Assembly (NCBI GenBank): GCA_013376995.1
Contig: JACAAZ010000005.1
Location: 209,983 to 273,982, forward strand
Length of the DNA stretch: 64,000 nucleotides
Reading direction: 5' to 3'
From: Bacteroidota bacterium
GTDB taxonomy: Bacteria > Bacteroidota > Bacteroidia > Bacteroidales > UBA4417
Shown in pieces: positions 51,492-61,400 of this stretch. Position 1 is the stretch's first letter; each line of letters begins with the position of its first letter. Below the pieces are notes generated by a model. That model did not search any database. It saw only the letters and a list, made by a program, of their open reading frames with translations, and was not told the DNA's origin. Position numbers and translations under genes: made by a program.

Positions 51492-54485
51492 CTATTCAAC
51501 TGTGATCTCGTCGACGAAAAGCCATGCTTTGCGACCTGCACAGTTAGATTTTTCAGGACAAGTGCCCATGTTGTACAGGGTAACCCTGATGAACCGGGCA
51601 TCTGTAATGGGAATCGGGGCTGTAAAGTTCTTCAGGGTAGCTGATGTATTGTACTGATTTGGAAGATCGTAGGAATATGCCTGTGTAAAGGACTTTCCAT
51701 CTGTTGAAGTGAGGATCACAACAGCAGTAGGGCCATAAATGCAACTGCTGGCATTTTCAAGATAGTTGATGGTCACCTTCTTCACCTTCAGGGAACTCAT
51801 AAGGTCGATGGTAGCATTCATATTTTCGCCTTCAAAAGAAAGCCAATGCCCTGCATGGAAATCGGTGGTCCCGAAAAGTCCGTCAGTGAGACATTCGTTA
51901 TGCTCAGGGTACTTGATCGAAGGGACAGGACTTACATCCACAGTTTTGCCAAAAGAAACCGGGAGCCTGATGATTGAGGCGCCTCCAAATGATTTGTTGT
52001 CGTAGAAAGCAGCGGCTTTTATAGTAAGAGGAAGTTCAACATCAAATGGCTTGCTGTAAAGCAGAGAGGTAGTCATTGGGGAAGTACCATCTGTCGTATA
52101 GTATATCTTCAGGCCTTTTGAATTATCATCGGTTATTTGCTTTGCATTGGCTGGCTTAGTCTTTGAATTTCCTGATCCGGTTTGCCTGGGTTGGACAGGC
52201 TCAGTCCTTACCGGTGCATAAATACTGGAAGGGTCAGAGATAAGCGGGGTTAAGTTGATTTCCGCCTTGTTTTCCTTGCCTTTAGCTTCTATTGAAACCA
52301 CCTGCACATATTCTACTGCATACTGTCCGGCGATACTGTAAAGTTTTTTTGCGTAAGTGAGCAGGTCGCCGGTGATGGGAGCTAATGTGCGAAGGCCCGG
52401 AGTGGTTATCCATGCTTCTTCCCATTGATTTAAATCAGGATCATTCTCTTTATTTAATGATGATGCATATTTCATCCAGCGGGGCAAGTAATAATCGCGC
52501 AATAATCCGCTCCATACCTTGCAGGCATATTCGGACAACCAGGTTCCTGAATTTCCCCAAACTGTAACCTGCCTTTTGGCATCTGCTTCGAAATAATCGG
52601 ATTCTTCCTTGGTTTTTCCCCATTTTCGGGCATGATCTATCCAGGTTTCCAGGCGCTGATCAGGCAGAGAATAGGTCATGCCATCCATCATGATCATCAG
52701 TTCCTTCACTTTTTCGAAAATCACCTGGCTTTCGGTGTTATTGCCTTGTTCATGCAATTGGATAGCCCTGTTGATAAGCATATCCACCTTGTAGCCGGCA
52801 TACTGGACTACAAGTTGCACAAGGTCATGCTTAAACCTTAAGTTCCCCATAAACGGTTCAGCATTGTTCAGGAAACTGGCAACTGCCTGATCAAACGCAG
52901 GCTGATCAATCATGTTAGTCTCCGGATTAGCCGAAGGCCTTTGCTGGTATGCATTACGAATAAAAGCGGTTGGAACACTGTAAACCGATTCGAGCAGCGA
53001 TGTCCATGCTAAAAAGAGATTTTCATTTTCAATGCCATATCGCTGTTTAGCATAATTCTTAAGCCATAATTTGATGTCAATCGGTTTGGATGACCAGGAA
53101 ACATCGGTGAGGAGTTCATAAACCACTTCATTGTTCTGAATTCCTTCCGGCGAAATTCCAAACCCGGTGATCTTGCCTTTTTTGGGATTGGAAAGCATGG
53201 CAGCAGCATCAGTTGCATATAACGGAAGGTTCCCGATCATCTGGGAATTGCCACCATAGTTATGTATAATACTATATATCCAGGGTTTTCCATTAAAACC
53301 GTCCAGTTTTTCCCATCCATGGAAAGATTCATTAGCCAGGTCAATGATCAGCATACGGTCATCCGGTACATTGCTGAGGAATGCCTTAACTGATTCCTTG
53401 TCCCAGAATTTGCTGTCGTTGAAGAACAACCAGCCCTGCATCACCCAGGTTCCCTGGGGGTCAGCTGAATTGATAGCGTCATAGACAGATTTTCCAAAAC
53501 CGGCGAGTTCTTCATACCTGTTTTCTTTTGAGACAGGGACTTCATTTTCGTTGAAGAGGTCTGCAAGATAATAATGTACCTTGCCGTAAGCATTCTGGTA
53601 TTCTTCAATAAATTTTTTCCCGATGTTGTTAAAGTCGGGTGATCCCGGAGTAAGCATGTAGGATTGGCATGTATCGGAAAAATTGGCCCAGCCTTTAACT
53701 GTGAGGAGTTTGGTTTCAGGGTGGAGACGTTTGTATGCTTCAGGGACAAAGCCGGAAAAAGTAGGTACAATTGGTTGCATTCCCAACTGGTTCATACGCT
53801 CAATGATGAGTTTCTGTAGTTTTGCCGACTCGTCAATATAAGTTTGGGGCAGTGGCCCATTGTGTTTATTCACATTTCCCATACGTTGCCATGGAAGGAA
53901 TGCCGGGCCGGTAAAATAGTTCCTTAATTCTGCATCTGTCATTCCCATCGATTTATAAACTTTTTGCCAGATTGCTTCCTGTCCTGCCATTGCAACAGGC
54001 ATATTGATCCCGTGCAAAGCCATCCAATCCAGTTCGCGCTGCCAGTCTTCCCATTTCCAGTAAACAGTTGAATAGCCATATGCGCATACATTATAATATT
54101 CTCTCAATTTGTAAGGGGAGACAGTCCGTGGGATTGTAAGGTTGGGGAACTTGGCCGGAGGGGTGATCTTATCGGTGCTCCAGGTATACTGAACATTGCA
54201 GGCAGTGCGCAGGTATTCATATGCACCACGTGTCATGGCCAGCGTGCTGGTTCCTTTTACCAGAACCTTTCCATCGAGGGCAATAACCTCGAATTCATCA
54301 AGGCCTTTGTCGGAAGTTATAGTTTCGAAAGTGAAATTATTGGATTTGATCCCGATCACCCTCATCAATACCTGGCTTGCTGCCATTGTGGTTTTTTCTT
54401 CCGCTGTCGGAAGATTCTTTTGTGCAAGCAGGAGGGAGGGAAATACAATAATGATTGAGAGTAATGCAAAAAACAATTTTTTCAT
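51492..54485 (-). CDS. GH89 alpha-N-acetylglucosaminidase with discoidin-like C-terminus
   Basis: The 997-residue exported enzyme (signal peptide ending LLAQ; ATG at 54485 chosen over 54491) is a GH89 alpha-N-acetylglucosaminidase, the family of human NAGLU. GH89 members remove terminal alpha-GlcNAc from heparan-like chains or gastric mucin. Motifs include an N-terminal alpha/beta domain, REYYNVCAYGYSTVYWKWEDW (about 120-140), WQKVYKSMGMT and the acidic ADLFNENEVPVS (about 312). C-terminal additions are a chitobiase-like beta domain (about 770-860, IYYTTDGTSPMTT) and an F5/8-type module ending GTCPEKSNC...WLFVDEITVE, related to that of the GH92 enzyme. It appears monocistronic. Confidence 0.95.
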   Translation of the reverse strand: MKKLFFALLSIIIVFPSLLLAQKNLPTAEEKTTMAASQVLMRVIGIKSNNFTFETITSDKGLDEFEVIALDGKVLVKGTSTLAMTRGAYEYLRTACNVQYTWSTDKITPPAKFPNLTIPRTVSPYKLREYYNVCAYGYSTVYWKWEDWQRELDWMALHGINMPVAMAGQEAIWQKVYKSMGMTDAELRNYFTGPAFLPWQRMGNVNKHNGPLPQTYIDESAKLQKLIIERMNQLGMQPIVPTFSGFVPEAYKRLHPETKLLTVKGWANFSDTCQSYMLTPGSPDFNNIGKKFIEEYQNAYGKVHYYLADLFNENEVPVSKENRYEELAGFGKSVYDAINSADPQGTWVMQGWLFFNDSKFWDKESVKAFLSNVPDDRMLIIDLANESFHGWEKLDGFNGKPWIYSIIHNYGGNSQMIGNLPLYATDAAAMLSNPKKGKITGFGISPEGIQNNEVVYELLTDVSWSSKPIDIKLWLKNYAKQRYGIENENLFLAWTSLLESVYSVPTAFIRNAYQQRPSANPETNMIDQPAFDQAVASFLNNAEPFMGNLRFKHDLVQLVVQYAGYKVDMLINRAIQLHEQGNNTESQVIFEKVKELMIMMDGMTYSLPDQRLETWIDHARKWGKTKEESDYFEADAKRQVTVWGNSGTWLSEYACKVWSGLLRDYYLPRWMKYASSLNKENDPDLNQWEEAWITTPGLRTLAPITGDLLTYAKKLYSIAGQYAVEYVQVVSIEAKGKENKAEINLTPLISDPSSIYAPVRTEPVQPRQTGSGNSKTKPANAKQITDDNSKGLKIYYTTDGTSPMTTSLLYSKPFDVELPLTIKAAAFYDNKSFGGASIIRLPVSFGKTVDVSPVPSIKYPEHNECLTDGLFGTTDFHAGHWLSFEGENMNATIDLMSSLKVKKVTINYLENASSCIYGPTAVVILTSTDGKSFTQAYSYDLPNQYNTSATLKNFTAPIPITDARFIRVTLYNMGTCPEKSNCAGRKAWLFVDEITVE

Positions 54486-54762
54486 TGGCAATGTTTGATT
54501 TTTATTTGATAGTTAAGATTTCAAAGGTTGTTTGTAGGATGATCTTGTTTTTGTTGGATTCGATTTTGCAAAGGTACAAGATTGAACTGTCCATGAAGAG
54601 ATCCTTCTTTGTTTAAGATTCTTATCTTTTTCGTGCTTTAAGGCAAACTTGAGTTGAATGTCATTTTGCCGCGACTGAGTATAACGGCCTGCTGTGTTTT
54701 TTAGTATTCCAGAGTTAGAGGTTGCCGCAGTAATTAAGATATTTTGGCAGAAATTCCCATAC

Positions 54763-55926
54763 TTACATCTTTCTCCTTTTCTGTTCAGCCAGTATAAGGG
54801 AGAGTTCCCTGCCTGTTTGGCCTGCAATGGCAGTGTTTTCTTCAGCACGCCTTAAGAGGTAAGGGAGAATATTATGAATTGGTCCATAGGGAACATACTT
54901 TGCAACATTGTATCCGGCGTTGGCAAGATTGAAACTGATATGGTCACTCATACCATAAAGCTGTGAGAACCATACTCTTGGATCATCCTTTCTGATTCCA
55001 TTGGATTCCATGAGTTCCACCAGGAGCATATTACTATTTTCATTGTGTGAACCGTTGAAAAGCATCATTTGATCCAGGTTTGAAATGGATATCCTTAGGG
55101 CTTCATCATAAGATTGATCAGTTGCAGCTTTGTCGGGTTGGATAGGAGAGGGGTACCCCATTTCTGAGGCTCTTTTCCTTTCTTTTTCCATGTAAGCTCC
55201 TCTCACAAACTTGATTCCCAGGAAATAGTTGCCGGTTCTTGCTTTCCCGATTGACTTCTTCAGGAAGTCAATCCTGTCAGTCCGGTACATTTGGAGAGTG
55301 TTAAATACAATGGCTTTTTCTTTGTTGTATTTCTGCATCATTTCTGTAACCACTTCATCAATAAAATCCTGGTACCAGGAATCCTCAGCATCAATCATAA
55401 TAGGAATGCCTTTTTCCCATGCAGAATTGCAGAGTACATCAACATATTGCCTGAAGCGGATGATTCCTTGCACGACTTCGTTATTCAGGGTTTTTCCTTC
55501 TGAAGCCATTGTTAATACTTCAGCAGAAGCAAATGCCGTTGGTTTGAAAACAGCAAAAGGAATATTCGGGTTGTTAGCTGCATTTTCAACAGTCCTGAGC
55601 GTTTCTGCAAGAGTACGCTCCATTGTTGCGATGTCTTTGCCACCTTCAACAGAATAGTCCAGGATAGTCCTGACATGATACTTTCCAAGCAATTCCGTTG
55701 TAGCTAAGCATTCTTCTATAGTTTCGCCACCAACAAAATGCCTGTACAAGGTTGGTTTAATAGCCCAGGCAACCGGGAGCCTTAATTTTAAGGCGATCAG
55801 GGTGAATTTTTTGATGAACTTTACCAGGCCCGGATTGGAGATCATCCTGAAAAGCCAGTAGGCCCTTCGCATCCCGGCATTCGTTTTATATCGAAATGCG
55901 ATTTCCGTATTGTTAAATTCGACCAT
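54763..55926 (-). CDS. putA: Proline dehydrogenase
   Basis: A 387-residue stand-alone proline dehydrogenase. It oxidises L-proline to pyrroline-5-carboxylate with FAD in the first step of proline catabolism. The beta/alpha barrel shows TILDYSVEGG (about 90), AVFKPTAFAS, PIMIDAEDSWYQ (about 175), TLQMYRTDRIDFL and the family motif GIKFVRGAYMEKER (about 240). FNGSHNENSN and the C-terminal YVPYGPIHNILPYLLRRAEEN (substrate-binding arginine pair) are also present. No P5C dehydrogenase or DNA-binding domain is fused and no partner gene is adjacent. It is divergent from aroB. Confidence 0.93.
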   Translation of the reverse strand: MVEFNNTEIAFRYKTNAGMRRAYWLFRMISNPGLVKFIKKFTLIALKLRLPVAWAIKPTLYRHFVGGETIEECLATTELLGKYHVRTILDYSVEGGKDIATMERTLAETLRTVENAANNPNIPFAVFKPTAFASAEVLTMASEGKTLNNEVVQGIIRFRQYVDVLCNSAWEKGIPIMIDAEDSWYQDFIDEVVTEMMQKYNKEKAIVFNTLQMYRTDRIDFLKKSIGKARTGNYFLGIKFVRGAYMEKERKRASEMGYPSPIQPDKAATDQSYDEALRISISNLDQMMLFNGSHNENSNMLLVELMESNGIRKDDPRVWFSQLYGMSDHISFNLANAGYNVAKYVPYGPIHNILPYLLRRAEENTAIAGQTGRELSLILAEQKRRKM

Positions 55927-56159
55927 TCAAAATTTATTTAGCGCAAAAGTAAGAATATCAGGTGCAATTGAGCAAAGACCTGTATGATTGGCAATTTTCT
56001 TAAATTTTTACAAATCATCTTATTAAAAGGAATTAATCTGAAATTTGCATCCTGATATGAACAGAATAATAGCTCAGCAGTTTAAGACTGTAGATTATAA
56101 GATAGGTTCACCGGTAATTGAATAATAAATAATCCAATTACTATCATTTCGAAATGTAT

Positions 56160-56167
56160 TATCTTTG
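56160..56167 (+). promoter_or_regulatory. Candidate -7 element of aroB
   Basis: TATCTTTG matches the Bacteroidota TAnnTTTG consensus exactly and lies 17 bases before the ATG. No TTTG is found at the proper upstream distance, so only half of the promoter is supported. Confidence 0.3.
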
Positions 56168-56184
56168 GAAATCACTGAATCTGC

Positions 56185-57261
56185 ATGAATCTTAGAGGTC
56201 TCATTTACACAGGCAAGGATGGATGGGCCAAACTGGCTACCTTACTGGAATCTTATCCTGCTGAAGGGATTTTCATTTTAGTTGATGAAAATACTGAAAA
56301 GTACTGCCTGCCATTTGTGAAAGATCGCCTGCCCTTGCTTCTTAATTCTGTGTTAATCAGGATAAAAGCCGGAGAAGAGCATAAAAATCTTGAAACGGCT
56401 ACCCACATATGGAAAGAGTTAAATGAACATGGAGCATTAAGAAGTTCCCTTTTACTTTGTTTAGGTGGTGGAGTCCTTACTGATATCGGAGGATTTGTAG
56501 CTGCCACATTTAAAAGAGGGATGGATTTCGCTCTTATACCCACAACCCTGCTGGGAATGGTAGATGCAGCCATTGGTGGTAAGACTGCCCTGAATATTAA
56601 CGGATTAAAGAATCAGATCGGCCTTTTTACAGTTTCAAAGGGTGTGTTCCTTTTTCCTGACCTTCTCAAAACCTTACCAGAGCGGCAGTTGATTTCCGGT
56701 TTTTCTGAAATGTTGAAGCATGGGCTTATCAGTGATAAAGGACATTATAATGAATTGATCCAGAGTAATTTGCTGAAAGACTCGGATGCGGACAGCCTGA
56801 TATTGCGTTCAGCAAGTATAAAGGTAGGGGTTGTTGAAAGTGATCCTCATGAAATGGGAAGGCGTAAACTCCTGAACCTGGGCCACACCATTGGCCATGC
56901 TTTGGAGTCATACTCCCTTCAGCACGATGCAGAACCACTGCTTCATGGTGAAGCCGTTGCTGCCGGGCTGGTTTGCGAAGCATTTATTTCGATGCGCCTG
57001 CTCGGATTTCCGGAATCAGACCTGCAATCCATTTCTAACTTTGTTACCTGGCATTTCCCGCATTACCGCCTGAACCCTTCAGCTTGTAATGATATTATTG
57101 CCTTGATGCTTAAGGATAAGAAGATCGATAGCCCCGGGAAAATCAATTTCTCACTGTTACAGTCCATTGGAAAAGGACTTGTTGACCAATATCCCGGTGA
57201 AAAGCTTATCCGGGAAAGTATGCACTTTTATGTGAATATTGAGTACGGGTTCTTTTCGTGA
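56185..57261 (+). CDS. aroB: 3-Dehydroquinate synthase
   Basis: A 358-residue AroB, the second step of the shikimate pathway: DAHP to 3-dehydroquinate using NAD+ and a divalent metal. The signatures are CLGGGVLTDIGGFVAATFKRG (about 92-112), PTTLLGMVDAAIGGKTALN, LISGFSEMLKHGL (about 172) and the metal-binding NLGHTIGHALES (about 232) with LLHGEAVAAGL. It stands alone, without other aro genes. The C-terminal tail (YVNIEYGFFS) is slightly longer than usual. A divergent 258-base region separates it from proline dehydrogenase. Confidence 0.96.
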   Translation: MNLRGLIYTGKDGWAKLATLLESYPAEGIFILVDENTEKYCLPFVKDRLPLLLNSVLIRIKAGEEHKNLETATHIWKELNEHGALRSSLLLCLGGGVLTDIGGFVAATFKRGMDFALIPTTLLGMVDAAIGGKTALNINGLKNQIGLFTVSKGVFLFPDLLKTLPERQLISGFSEMLKHGLISDKGHYNELIQSNLLKDSDADSLILRSASIKVGVVESDPHEMGRRKLLNLGHTIGHALESYSLQHDAEPLLHGEAVAAGLVCEAFISMRLLGFPESDLQSISNFVTWHFPHYRLNPSACNDIIALMLKDKKIDSPGKINFSLLQSIGKGLVDQYPGEKLIRESMHFYVNIEYGFFS

Positions 57262-57270
57262 GTGGGTGAG

Positions 57271-57340
57271 GTAGGAGGAAGGAAGTAGGAGGAAGGAAGC
57301 GGGATAAAGGAAGATAAAAGATAAAAGATAAAAGATAAAA
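57271..57340. repeat. Tandem repeats: 14-bp unit x2 and GATAAAA heptamer x4
   Basis: GTAGGAGGAAGGAA is repeated perfectly in tandem at 57271-57284 and 57285-57298. GATAAAA then occurs four times head to tail at 57313-57340. Both lie between aroB and the LutA-like gene, in purine-rich DNA. The heptamer is the reverse complement of the unit at 13.2 kb. Confidence 0.9.
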
Positions 57341-57476
57341 GGAAAAAGACAAAAGTGGAATTAAGATTAAACACTACTTCATTGAACGGATATCATCGAA
57401 CATTCCAAACGCAGAACATTTCAAACGCCAAACCTTAAACAGAATAATTTCTTTGAATTAATAAACTGAATACCTG

Positions 57477-58196
57477 ATGATTGTCGATATATTCATTCCC
57501 TGCTTTATTGACCAGTTGTATCCTGAAACGGGGTTCAACATGGTTAAGATACTCGAAAAACTTGGCGTTGAAGTGAATTACAATAAAAACCAGACCTGCT
57601 GCGGCCAAATGGCTTTTAACAGTGGTTTCTGGGATGAAGCAAAAGCAGTAGGGGAGAAGTTCATAAAAGATTTCCCGCATAACCGGCCGGTTGTTGGGCC
57701 ATCAGCTTCCTGTGTTGGTTTTGTGCGAAATTATTATGACGAGATGTTCTATAATTCTGCTCTGCATAATGAATATCACCAGTTGAAGCGAAATATTTTC
57801 GAATTCACTGATTTCCTGGTAAATGTATTAAAAGTGGAAGATGTGGGAGCCACATTTGAGCATAATGTAACCTACCACGATTCCTGTGCCGGCCTAAGAG
57901 AATACGGTCTCACTGATCAACCGAGAAAGTTACTGAACCATGTAAGAGGGCTTACCCTCCTTGAAATGAAGGATACCCATACCTGCTGTGGTTTTGGCGG
58001 CACTTTCGCTGTTAAGCATGAGGCTATTTCAACGGCTATGTCGGAACAGAAAATTGAAAATGCCCTTGCTACCGGTGCCGAATACATTGTCAGCACGGAT
58101 TCTTCCTGCCTGATGAACCAGCAGGCTTACATCGACCAGCATAAGCTCCCGCTGAAAACCATGCACATTATTGATGTATTGGCCCAGGGATGGTAA
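57477..58196 (+). CDS. lutA: LutA/YkgE-like (Fe-S)-binding oxidoreductase subunit
   Basis: A 239-residue protein with two CCG (cysteine-rich) domains: NQTCCGQMAFNSG (about 39) with GPSASCVGF (about 79), and YHDSCAGLREYG (about 135) with HTCCGFGGTFAVK (about 166). This is the layout of LutA, the lactate-utilisation subunit that works with LutB and LutC to oxidise L-lactate to pyruvate, and of GlpC/HdrD-type domains. No lutB or lutC follows; the next gene on the same strand is unrelated, so LutB/LutC would have to be encoded elsewhere. Assignment to the family is firm; the lactate role is inferred. Confidence 0.88.
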   Translation: MIVDIFIPCFIDQLYPETGFNMVKILEKLGVEVNYNKNQTCCGQMAFNSGFWDEAKAVGEKFIKDFPHNRPVVGPSASCVGFVRNYYDEMFYNSALHNEYHQLKRNIFEFTDFLVNVLKVEDVGATFEHNVTYHDSCAGLREYGLTDQPRKLLNHVRGLTLLEMKDTHTCCGFGGTFAVKHEAISTAMSEQKIENALATGAEYIVSTDSSCLMNQQAYIDQHKLPLKTMHIIDVLAQGW

Positions 58197-58467
58197 TTAT
58201 TAGCTGTTACACCATGATTTTCAGCTTTTTTAATTATTGATTGGTGACGAGCTAATTAAATTGCTCCTGCTACTTCTAATTTAGAATTACCTCATTAGAT
58301 TTCATATTTTCACTTCGATAAAATGAAGTGCAAAAGTGCTTTGGCATTGAGTTGTAACTGAATTCATAACTTTTTTTATAAACTTCGCAATTTGGAGGTT
58401 GAAACTGGCTTTTTTGTGGAAAAAACATATACTTTTACGATCTGTAAACCAGAATGTTCTCCCCGAA

Positions 58468-61400
58468 ATGTCGTACAGAAATATACTCCTCTGCTTCCCA
58501 TTGGTTACTCTGCTCATTCTGAATTCGTATCCTGTATCAGGACAGGAGAAGATGAGCAGCAAACCCCCATTCTCGCATAATTTCCAGGTGTCCGGAAATA
58601 AGGAAGTATTTTCCATTGACCTTACTCAACTGGATTCTCCTTTTGCTCTTATGACGTTCTATAACCTTGCATATGAGCAGAAGATCTATTGCGTTGACAA
58701 GAATGAACTAAAGACTGAGACGGCACAGTTTTATGCTGACAACAGGGATACCCTGGCACTGCAGGTAATGATGACGAGGTTTCTTTTTGAAAGTAATAAG
58801 AAAAACCGGGAGACTAAATCAGAACTTGAAGTAATTCCTCCAAGCCGGGCACGCAACCTTGCTAATGATGCCCCTATGGGAACCAGCCCCACCTGTGAAG
58901 ATGCCCAGGTGTTTTGTGGGTCAGCGGCATATGGCTTTACAGCTGGTACAAATAATGGAAGTGGACAATCCGGACCTTACTATGGATGCCTGGGATCTAC
59001 CCCAAATCCTGCCTGGTATTTTATGCAGATTGGTCCACCAGGCGGAAATATTGTTATTAATATGTGGAGCAGTCCCTCTCATGATATCGATTTTATCTGT
59101 TGGGGTCCATTTACTTCGCCTACCGGTGCCTGCACTGCCGGATTAACTCAGTCAGCTGTGGTGGATTGCAGCTATTCTGGTGCTTCTACCGAAACATGCA
59201 CCATACCGAATGCTATTGTAGGTCAGTTTTACATGCTGATGATTACGAATTTTTCAAATCAAAATTGTGAAATTACGTTTTCTCAGACCAACTATGGAGA
59301 TCCCGGGGCAGGTACTACCAATTGTAACATTGTTGTAAACTGTTCAGTACTATCGCTTTCCCCTGTAGCCACTGCCTGCGATCCGGCCACAAATACCTTT
59401 TCCATTTCGGGCGAAGTAGAGTTCACAAACCCACCCGCTACTGGCGTACTTAAGGTAATTGACAATACTGCCAATCCACCTGTATCACAATCTTTTTCTG
59501 CTCCTTTTAACAGTCCGCAACCCTTTTCTTTCACCAATATTACCTGTGATGGAATTCAGCATGATATACAGGCATTTTTTACTGATAATGGTACCTGTTC
59601 CCTGAGCCAGCACCTGGAAGCTCCTAACTCCATCTGCCCGATTGCTACTATCTCCGGGGGCGGAATTATCTGCAACGATGGCACTACTACAGCCAATGTC
59701 TCTATTGATGTTATCGGGGTTGGACCTTTCAATATATATTATTCACATGATGGCGTACCTCAAACCCCGTTATTGGGTTATAACGGCATATTCCCGTATA
59801 TTATCTCAACCAATGCAGCCGGCAATTATACACTGGATTCGATACGGAACGGAGCCTGCCTTGGAACGGTATCCGGGGTTGCAACCATTACATTAAACAC
59901 CGTGCCGGTGCCAACTGTTACCGGGAATAATCTTGTCTGCGCCGGATCAACAGGAAATGTTTACACTACCCAGTCCGGTTCGGGGTATCATAATTATCAA
60001 TGGGTTGTTTCACCCGGTGGTACAATTACAGCAGGCGGTGGAGTTAATGATCCGACCGCAACTGTAACCTGGACCACTGCAGGCACTAAGACAGTAAGTG
60101 TCAATTATTCAGGTCCCGGTCCGACGAACTGTACTGCAGCGTCTCCGGCACTCATCAACCTTACAGTTGATCCTTACCCGCTTGTTAATGCCGGTCCTGA
60201 TGCAGATATGTGCCAGGTGAACACCTATACTCTGAATGGTACAACAAGTAATACCGACCTGTCAACACTATCCTGGTCAGAAAATGGCCCGGGTTCGATT
60301 ACTGGAGGAAATTCACTCAATCCCGTTTATACACCCTTGCCCGGCGAATCGGGGAATGTGAATTTTACGGTTACCGTTAACGGAACCGGCGCTTGTACAA
60401 GCCAGCAGGTTCAGGATGTGATGATCCTTACTGTTAATCCTCCTCCTCATGTTGTAGCAGGCCCCGATGCAACTATCTGTGCGGGATCAACCTATTCACT
60501 GGTAAATTCTATGGCAAACTTCTGCCAGGGACTGCATTGGACCAGTACCGGAACAGGGTCTTTTGATAATTCCTCCATTCTGCATCCTGTATACACACCT
60601 AGTGCAGCAGATGTTTCAGCAGGAAGTGTTTTCCTGATACTGAAAGGTGATGGAGCCTTGAGTTGCAATGCGCTGCAATCTATTGATACCCTTCTTGTCA
60701 CGATTCAGCCTCAGTCAACTGCATTTCCAGGTGCAACGGCTACGATCTGTGAAGGCAGTACCTACACTCTTAGTGCTTCAACTGCTTCAAATTATACAAG
60801 CCTTGCCTGGACTACTTCCGGTTCCGGTAGTTTTGACAATGCTTCCAGCCTGCATCCTACTTATACACCTGGCCTTTCGGATATTACAAGCGGAACAGTC
60901 GTACTTACACTTACAGCCACAGGTGTTCTACCCTGCGGGGCAAATAATGCCCCGATGACTTTGCACATTACAAGGCAGCCCCTGGCGAACGCAGGTTCAA
61001 ATGCAACCATTTGCCAGACCGGTACATATACTTTGTCATCAGCTACAGCCCAATATTATACTTCACTACACTGGACGCACACTGGGACCGGATCATTCAA
61101 CAATGATACGCTGATTTCACCTACCTATACCCCTGGCCCAGGTGAGAACGGTACAATTACCCTGACCCTTCATGCTCTTGCAGCGTCACCATGTACTGAT
61201 GCCACCTCAGGCATACAGTTGGGCATTCAGCCCGTTGCTGTTGTTTCAGCTGGCCCTAATGACACAATTTGTGAAGGAAGTACCTATAGTTTATTGGGCT
61301 CATCCGTCTCAAATGCCATTTCTGTGTTATGGAGCCGGTCAGGTAGCGGAACCTTCAATATTCCTGGCAATCTGCATCCTGTTTATACTCCAAGTGCTGC

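Noticed and set aside
58311..58330. CACTTC/GAAGTG hairpin upstream of the giant gene
   Set aside because: Only a 6-bp stem without a T-tract; too weak to call a terminator or regulatory element.
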